64,000 nt of DNA, from assembly GCA_964016885.1 (NCBI GenBank), contig OZ024759.1:1315001-1379000 (forward strand), read 5' to 3'. The DNA comes from Eledone cirrhosa (Eukaryota; Mollusca; Cephalopoda; Octopoda; Eledonidae). The position numbers and the translations under genes were made by a program. The notes under the pieces were generated by a model. It ran no database searches, was not told where the DNA came from, and worked only from the letters and a program-made list of their open reading frames with translations. Below, piece by piece: positions 56,181 to 64,000 of this stretch (positions are counted from its first letter, which is position 1; the number at the start of each line of letters is the position of its first letter).

Positions 56181-59121
56181 TATATTAGTAACATGACAAA
56201 GTCTATATTAGTAACATGACATAGTCTATATTAGCAGCATGACAAAGTCTATATTAGTAACATGACAAAGTCTATATTAGTAACATGACAGTCTATATTA
56301 GTAACATGACACATTCTATATTAGTAACATGACAAAGTCTATATTAGTAGCATGACAAAGTCTATATTAGTAACATGACAGTCTATATTAGTAACATGCC
56401 AAAGTCTATATTAGTAGCATGACAAAGTCTATATTAGTAACATGACACAGTCTATATTAGTAACATGACACAGTCTATATTAGTAACATGACACAGTCTA
56501 TATTAGTAGCATGACAAAGTCTATATTAGTAACATGACAAAGTCTATATTAGTAACATGACAAAGTCTATATTAGTAACATGACAAAGTCTATATTAGTA
56601 ACATGACACAGTGTATATTAGTAATATGACAGTCTATATTAGTAGCATGACAAAGTCTATATTAGTAACATGACAAAGTCTATATTAGTAACATGACACA
56701 GTCTATATTAGTAACATGACACAGTCTATATTAGTAACATGACACAGTCTATATTAGTAACATGACAAAGTCTATATTAGTAACATGGCAAAGTCTATAT
56801 TAGTAACATGACAAAGTCTATATTAGTAACATGACATGGTCTATATTAGTAACATGACACAGTCTATATTAGTAACATGACAAAGTCTATATTAGTAACA
56901 TGACAGTCTATATTAGTAACATGCCAAAGTCTATATTAGTAGCATGACAAAGTCTATATTAGTAGCATGACACAGTCTATATTAGTAACATGACATAGTC
57001 TATATTAGTAACATGACACAGTCTATATTAGTAGCATGACAAAGTCTATATTAGTAACATGACAAAGTCTATATTAGTAACATGAGAAAGTCTATATTAG
57101 TAACATGACACAGTCTATATTAGTAACATGACAAAGTCTATATTAGTAACATGACACAGTCTATATTAGTAACATGACACAGTCTATATTAGTAACATGA
57201 CACAGTCTATATTAGTAACATGCAAAGTCTATATTAGTAGCATGACAAAGTCTATATTAGTAACATGACAAAGTCTATATTAGTAACATGACACAGTCTA
57301 TATTAGTAACATGACAAAGTCTATATTAGTAACATGACGGTCTATATTAGTAACATGACAGTCTATATTAGTAGCATGACAAAGTCTATATTAGTAACAT
57401 GACACAGTCTATATTAGTAACATGACACAGTCTATATTAGTAACATGACAAAGTCTATATTAGTAGCATGACAAAGTCTATATTAGTAACATGACACAGT
57501 CTATATTAGTAACGTGACAAAGTCTATATTAGTAGCATGACAAAGTCTATATTAGTAACATGACAAAGTCTATATTAGTAACATGACACAGTCTATATTA
57601 GTAACATGACAGTCTATATTAGTAACATGACAGTCCATATTAGTAGCATGACAAAGTCTATATTAGTAACATGACAAAGTCTATATTAGTAACATGACAC
57701 AGTCTATATTAGTAACATGACACAGTCTATATTAGTAACATCATACAGTCTATATTAGTAACATGACAAAGTCTATATTAGTAACATGGCAAAGTCTATA
57801 TTAGTAACATGACACAGTCTATATTAGTAACATGACAAGGCCTATATTAGTAACATGACACAGTCTATATTAGTAACATGACAAAGTCTATATTAGTAAC
57901 ATGACAGTCTATATTAGTAACATGACAAAGTCTATATTAGTAACATGACAAAGTCTATATTAGTAACATGACAGTCATTATTAGTAACATGACACAGTCT
58001 ATATTAGTAACATGACAAAGTCTATATTAGTAACATGACACAGTCTATATTAGTAACATGACACAGTCTATATTAGTAACATGACACAGTTTATATTAGT
58101 AACATGACAAAGTCTATATTAGTAACATGACAAAGTCTATATTAGTAACATGGCAGTCTATATTAGTTACATGACAAAGTCTATATTAGTAACATGACAC
58201 AGTCTATATTAGTAACATGACAAAGACTCTATTAGTAACATGACAAAGTCTATATTAGTAACATGACAGTCTATATTAGTAACATGACAAAATCTATATT
58301 AGTAACATGACAGTCTATATTAGTAACATGACAAAGTCTATATTAGTAACATGACAGTCTATATTGTACCATGACACAGTCTATATTAGTAACATGACAT
58401 AGTCTATATTAGTAACATGACAAAGTCTATATTAGTAACATGACAGTCTATATTGTAACATGACACAGTCTATATTAGTAACATGACACAGTCTATATTA
58501 GTAACATGACAGTCTATATTAGTAACATGACAAAGTCTATATTAGTAACATGACAAAGTGTATATTAGTAACATGACAAAGTCTATATTAGTAGCATGAC
58601 ACAGTCTATATTAGTAACATGACAAAGTCTATATTAGTAACATGACACAGTCTATATTAGTAACATGACAAAGTCTATATTAGTAACATGACACAGTCTA
58701 TATTAGTAACATGACATAGTCTATATTAGTAACATGACAAAGTCTATATTAGTAGCATGACACAGTCTAAATTAGTAACATGACACAGTCTATATTAGTA
58801 ACATGACAGTCTATATTAGTTACATGACACAGTCTATATTAGTAACATGACAAAGTCTATATTAGTAGTATGACAAAGTCTATATTAGTAACATGACAGT
58901 CTATATTAGTAACATGACAAAGTCTATATTAGTAGCATGACAAAGTCTATATTAGTAGCATGACACAGTCTATATTAGTAACATGACACAGTCTATATTA
59001 GTAACATGACACAGTCTATATTAGTAACATGACAAAGTCTATATTAGTAGCATGACAAAGTCTATATTAGTAACATGACAAAGTCTATATTAGTAACATG
59101 ACACAGTCTATATTAGTAACA
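56181..59121 (+). repeat. Displaced copy of about 37.2-40.2 kb
   Basis: AGCAGC 56233, CAGTGT 56609, CATGCAAAG 57221, ATCATACAG 57741, GTCATT 57974, TGTACC 58366 and AAAGTGT 58558 each lie exactly 18,961 bp after their partners in unit 5. The match ends near 59,122, where ACAAAG replaces ACACAG. It keeps the full-length form with GTCATTATTAG. At 56702 it has T where unit 5 has C (ACAGCCT), which agrees with unit 6 instead. Confidence 0.9.
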
Positions 59122-61636
59122 TGACAAAGTCTATATTAGTAACATGACAAAGTCTATATTAGTAACATGACAGTCTATATTAGTAACATGACAAAGTCTA
59201 TATTAGTAACATGACAAAGTCTATATTAGTAACATGACAAAGTCTATATTAGTAACATGACACAGTCTATATTAGTAACATGACACAGTCTATATTAGTA
59301 ACATGACAAAGTCTATATTAGTAACATGGCAAAGTCTATATTAGTAACATGACAAAGTCTATATTAGTAACATGACAAGGTCTATATTAGTAACATGACA
59401 CAGTCTATATTAGTAACATGACAAAGTCTATATTAGTAACATGACAGTCTATATTAGTAACATGCCAAAGTCTATATTAGTAGCATGACAAAGTCTATAT
59501 TAGTAGCATGACACAGTCTATATTAGTAACATGACATAGTCTATATTAGTAACATGACACAGTCTATATTAGTAGCATGACAAAGTCTATATTAGTAACA
59601 TGACAAAGTCTATATTAGTAACATGAGAAAGTCTATATTAGTAACATGACACAGTCTATATTAGTAACATGACAAAGTCTATATTAGTAACATGACACAG
59701 TCTATATTAGTAACATGACACAGTCTATATTAGTAACATGCAAAGTCTATATTAGTAGCATGACAAAGTCTATATTAGTAACATGACAAAGTCTATATTA
59801 GTAACATGACACAGTCTATATTAGTAACATGACAAAGTCTATATTAGTAACATGACGGTCTATATTAGTAACATGACAGTCTATATTAGTAGCATGACAA
59901 AGTCTATATTAGTAACATGACACAGTCTATATTAGTAACATGACACAGTCTATATTAGTAACATGACAAAGTCTATATTAGTAGCATGACAAAGTCTATA
60001 TTAGTAACATGACACAGTCTATATTAGTAACATGACAAAGTCTATATTAGTAGCATGACAAAGTCTATATTAGTAACATGACAAAGTCTATATTAGTAAC
60101 ATGACACAGTCTATATTAGTAACATGACAGTCTATATTAGTAACATGACAGTCCATATTAGTAGCATGACAAAGTCTATATTAGTAACATGACAAAGTCT
60201 ATATTAGTAACATGACACAGTCTATATTAGTAACATGACACAGTCTATATTAGTAACATCATACAGTCTATATTAGTAACATGACAAAGTCTATATTAGT
60301 AACATGGCAAAGTCTATATTAGTAACATGACACAGTCTATATTAGTAACATGACAAGGCCTATATTAGTAACATGACACAGTCTATATTAGTAACATGAC
60401 AAAGTCTATATTAGTAATATGACAGTCTATATTAGTAACATGACAAAGTCTATATTAGTAACATGACAAAGTCTATATTAGTAACATGACAGTCTATATT
60501 AGTAACATGACACAGTCTATATTAGTAACATGACAAAGTCTATATTAGTAACATGACACAGTCTATATTAGTAACATGACACAGTCTATATTAGTAACAT
60601 GACAAAGACTCTATTAGTAACATGACAAAGTCTATATTAGTAACATGACAGTCTATATTAGTAACATGACAAAATCTATATTAGTAACATGACAGTCTAT
60701 ATTAGTAACATGACAAAGTCTATATTAGTAACATGACAGTCTATATTGTACCATGACACAGTCTATATTAGTAACATGACACAGTCTATATTAGTAACAT
60801 GACACAGTTTATATTAGTAACATGACAAAGTCTATATTAGTAACATGACAAAGTCTATATTAGTAACATGGCAGTCTATATTAGTAACATGACAAAGTCT
60901 ATATTAGTAACATGACACAGTCTATATTAGTAACATGACAAAGACTCTATTAGTAACATGACAAAGTCTATATTAGTAACATGACAGTTTATATTAGTAA
61001 CATGACAAAATCTATATTAGTAACATGACAGTCTATATTAGTAACATGACAAAGTCTATATTAGTAACATGACAGTCTATATTGTACCATGACACAGTCT
61101 ATATTAGTAACATGACAAAGTCTATATTAGTAACATGACAGTCTATATTGTAACATGACACAGTCTATATTAGTAACATGACACAGTCTATATTAGTAAC
61201 ATGACAGTCTATATTAGTAACATGACACAGTCTATATTAGTAACATGACACAGTCTATATTAGTAACATGACAGTCTATATTAGTAGCATGGCAATGTCT
61301 ATATTAGTAACATGCCACAGTCTATATTAGTAACAAGACATAGTCTATATTAGTAACATGACATAGTCTATATTAGTAGCATGACAAAGTCTATATTAGT
61401 AACATGACAAAGTCTATATTAGTAACATGACACAGTCTATCTTAGTAACATGACAAAGTCTATATTAGTAACATGACACAGTCTATATTAGTAACATGAC
61501 AAAGTCTATATTAGTAGCATGACAAAGTCTATATTAGTAACATGACACAGTCTATATTAGTAACATGACAAAGTCTATATTAGTAACATGACAAAGTCTA
61601 TATTAGTAACATGACAAAGTCTATATTAGTAACATG
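59122..61636 (+). repeat. Shortened HOR cycle
   Basis: CATGCAAAG 59739 and ATCATACAG 60259 are separated by the usual 520 bp, and the paired TGTACC monomers at 60748 and 61084 by the usual 336 bp. TCATA 60259 to the first TGTACC is 489 bp, against 625 bp in most copies, so about six monomers are missing near 60,600, where the block passes directly to AAAGACTCTATT. Private variants are ACAGTTTATATT near 60,987 and ATGCCACAG near 61,312. Confidence 0.84.
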
Positions 61637-64000
61637 ACTAAGTCTATATTAGTAACATGACACAGTCTATATTAGTAACATGACAGTCTATATTAGTAGC
61701 ATGACAAAGTCTATATTAGTAACATGACAAAGTCTATATTAGTAACATGACACAGTCTATATTAGTAACATGACACAGTCTATATTAGTAACATGACAGT
61801 CTATATTAGTAACATGACAAAGTCTATATTAGTAACATGGCAAAGTCTATGTTAGTAACATGACAAAGTCTATATTAGTAACATGACAGTCTATATTAGT
61901 AACATGACACATTCTATATTAGTAACATGACAAAGTCTATATTAGTAGCATGACAAAGTCTATATTAGTAACATGACAGTCTATATTAGTAACATGCCAA
62001 AGTCTATATTAGTAGCATGACAAAGTCTATATTAGTAACATGACACAGTCTATATTAGTAACATGACACAGTCTATATTAGTAACATGACACAGTCTATA
62101 TTAGTAGCATGACAAAGTCTATATTAGTAACATGACAAAGTCTATATTAGTAACATGACAAAGTCTATATTAGTAACATGACATAGTCTATATAAGTAGC
62201 ATGACAAAGTCTATATTAGTAACATGACAAAGTCTATATTAGTAACATGACAGTCTATATTAGTAACATGACACATTCTATATTAGTAACATGACAAAGT
62301 CTATATTAGTAGCATGACAAAGTCTATATTAGTAACATGACAGTCTATATTAGTAACATGCCAAAGTCTATATTAGTAGCATGACAAAGTCTATATTAGT
62401 AACATGACACAGTCTATATTAGTAACATGACACAGTCTATATTAGTAACATGACACAGTCTATATTAGTAGCATGACAAAGTCTATATTAGTAACATGAC
62501 AAAGTCTATATTAGTAACATGACAAAGTCTATATTAGTAACATGACAAAGTCTATATTAGTAACATGACACAGTGTATATTAGTAATATGACAGTCTATA
62601 TTAGTAGCATGACAAAGTCTATATTAGTAACATGACAAAGTCTATATTAGTAACATGACACAGTCTATATTAGTAACATGACACAGTCTATATTAGTAAC
62701 ATGACACAGTCTATATTAGTAACATGACAAAGTCTATATTAGTAACATGGCAAAGTCTATATTAGTAACATGACAAAGTCTATATTAGTAACATGACATG
62801 GTCTATATTAGTAACATGACACAGTCTATATTAGTAACATGACAAAGTCTATATTAGTAACATGACAGTCTATATTAGTAACATGCCAAAGTCTATATTA
62901 GTAGCATGACAAAGTCTATATTAGTAGCATGACACAGTCTATATTAGTAACATGACATAGTCTATATTAGTAACATGACACAGTCTATATTAGTAGCATG
63001 ACAAAGTCTATATTAGTAACATGACAAAGTCTATATTAGTAACATGAGAAAGTCTATATTAGTAACATGACACAGTCTATATTAGTAACATGACAAAGTC
63101 TATATTAGTAACATGACACAGTCTATATTAGTAACATGACACAGTCTATATTAGTAACATGACACAGTCTATATTAGTAACATGCAAAGTCTATATTAGT
63201 AGCATGACAAAGTCTATATTAGTAACATGACAAAGTCTATATTAGTAACATGACACAGTCTATATTAGTAACATGACAAAGTCTATATTAGTAACATGAC
63301 GGTCTATATTAGTAACATAACAGTCTATATTAGTAGCATGACAAAGTCTATATTAGCAACATGACACAGTCTATATTAGTAACATGACACAGTCTATATT
63401 AGTAACATGACAAAGTCTATATTAGTAGCATGACAAAGTCTATATTAGTAACATGACACAGTCTATATTAGTAACGTGACAAAGTCTATATTAGTAGCAT
63501 GACAAAGTCTATATTAGTAACATGACAAAGTCTATATTAGTAACATGACACAGTCTATATTAGTAACATGACAGTCTATATTAGTAACATGACAGTCCAT
63601 ATTAGTAGCATGACAAAGTCTATATTAGTAACATGACAAAGTCTATATTAGTAACATGACACAGTCTATATTAGTAACATGACACAGTCTATATTAGTAA
63701 CATCATACAGTCTATATTAGTAACATGACAAAGTCTATATTAGTAACATGGCAAAGTCTATATTAGTAACATGACACAGTCTATATTAGTAACATGACAA
63801 GGCCTATATTAGTAACATGACAAAGTCTATATTAGTAACATGACGGTCTATATTAGTAACATGACACAGTCTATATTAGTAGCATGACAAAGTCTATATT
63901 AGTAACATGACAAAGTCTATATTAGTAACATGAGAAAGTCTATATTAGTAACATGACACAGTCTATATTAGTAACATGACAAAGTCTATATTAGTAACAT
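61637..64000 (+). repeat. Last, incomplete HOR cycle in the window
   Basis: ACTAAG 61637 to CAGTGT 62571 is 934 bp, as in units 1-6. CATGCAAAG 63183 follows at 612 bp and ATCATACAG 63703 at 520 bp. Near 63,840 the order breaks from the usual cycle: the TGACGGTC monomer comes straight after the CAAGGCC segment, followed by AGTAGCATG and GAGAAAG monomers. The window ends inside a monomer, so the array continues. A private TATAAGTAGC lies near 62,192. Confidence 0.86.

Larger units (their letters stand above)
1..64000 (+). repeat. Satellite DNA array, 23/21-bp monomer, whole window
   Basis: The whole window is an uninterrupted head-to-tail array. The unit is a 15-base core TATATTAGTAACATG plus a tail ACAAAGTC or ACACAGTC (23 bp in all), or ACAGTC (21 bp in all). 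At a mean near 22.6 bp this is roughly 2,800 monomers. I saw no inverted monomer and no unique spacer. The core carries TAG, TAA and TGA on the + strand, and the reverse complement also carries stops. Because 23 is not a multiple of three, every frame closes within about three long monomers, so no coding sequence is possible beyond about 30 codons. GC is about 29%. Arrays of this type are known from eukaryotic centromeric and heterochromatic DNA; assigning this one to a centromere is inference. Both array ends lie outside the window. Confidence 0.98.

Noticed and set aside
1..64000. CRISPR array (short repeats at regular spacing)
   Set aside because: There are no unique spacers: the repeat units abut directly and all sequence is monomer. 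No cas genes are present.
1..64000. Protein-coding tandem repeat gene
   Set aside because: Each monomer carries TAG, TAA and TGA on the + strand and stops on the other strand, and a 23-bp unit rotates through all frames. Runs of the 21-bp form keep frame but I saw at most two in a row, which gives open stretches of about 30 codons only.
1..64000. TATATTA as TATA boxes or promoters
   Set aside because: The motif is part of every monomer with no associated gene, initiator or terminator, so it has no positional meaning. Low-level satellite transcription cannot be judged from sequence.
1..64000. Plasmid or phage origin iterons
   Set aside because: Iterons of about 20 bp come in small clusters beside a rep gene. 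Here there are thousands of copies over 64 kb and no gene.
1..64000. Telomeric repeat or CENP-B box
   Set aside because: No TTAGGG-like or TTTAGGG-like tract was seen, and no monomer resembles the 17-bp CENP-B box with its CG-containing core.
1..64000. Inverted repeats or strand switches in the array
   Set aside because: I looked for the reverse-complement core (CATGTTACTAATATA) and saw none; all monomers run in one direction.
1..64000. Transposable element insertion within the satellite
   Set aside because: No stretch departs from the monomer for more than a few bases anywhere that I read, so there is no inserted element or target-site duplication.

Overview
The window holds no genes. All 64,000 bases are one head-to-tail satellite DNA array made of a short A+T-rich monomer, usually 23 bp and sometimes 21 bp. 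The usual unit has a 15-base core, TATATTAGTAACATG, followed by a tail: ACAAAGTC, ACACAGTC or the two-base-shorter ACAGTC. The + strand orientation never changes, and I found no unique sequence, transposon, RNA gene or array edge. Both ends of the window lie inside the array. GC content estimated from the monomers is about 29%, and CpG is almost absent. A satellite array of this size points to a eukaryotic chromosome (centromeric, pericentromeric or other heterochromatin). I do not recognise the monomer and cannot name the species.

The interest lies above the monomer level. Rare variant monomers act as landmarks, such as TGTACCATG, ATCATACAG, ACTAAGTC, CAGTGTATA and CATGCAAAG. They recur in the same order at exact spacings, which shows a long higher-order repeat (HOR). 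The fullest version is 5,666 bp. From about 17.1 to 42.6 kb there are five successive units, measured between ACTAAG landmarks: 4,125, 5,666, 4,896, 4,896 and 5,935 bp. The differences are explained by whole-monomer block changes: a 770-bp deletion, a roughly 269-bp insertion and a roughly 1.54-kb deletion. The 5,666-bp unit itself contains two related halves offset by 2,063 bp.

Left of this core (1-7.1 kb) are shorter tandem duplications with periods of 1,025 and 1,695 bp. They are followed by a less regular zone (7.1-10.8 kb) with private variants, then 1,358-bp and 835-bp duplications (10.8-17.1 kb). Right of the core are a 3,490-bp tandem duplication (43.1-50.1 kb), a copy of the 835-bp-type block found at 15.7-17.1 kb (49.7-51.1 kb), a scrambled mosaic (51.1-56.2 kb), a displaced copy of 37.2-40.2 kb (56.2-59.1 kb), and a further partial cycle to the end.

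The layout fits repeated unequal crossing-over or gene-conversion-like exchange between misaligned copies. Long copies differ by only isolated bases, so the latest amplifications look recent. No protein-coding, CRISPR-like or other enzymatic system is present. Any function would be structural (centromere, heterochromatin, satellite RNA) and cannot be shown from sequence alone.
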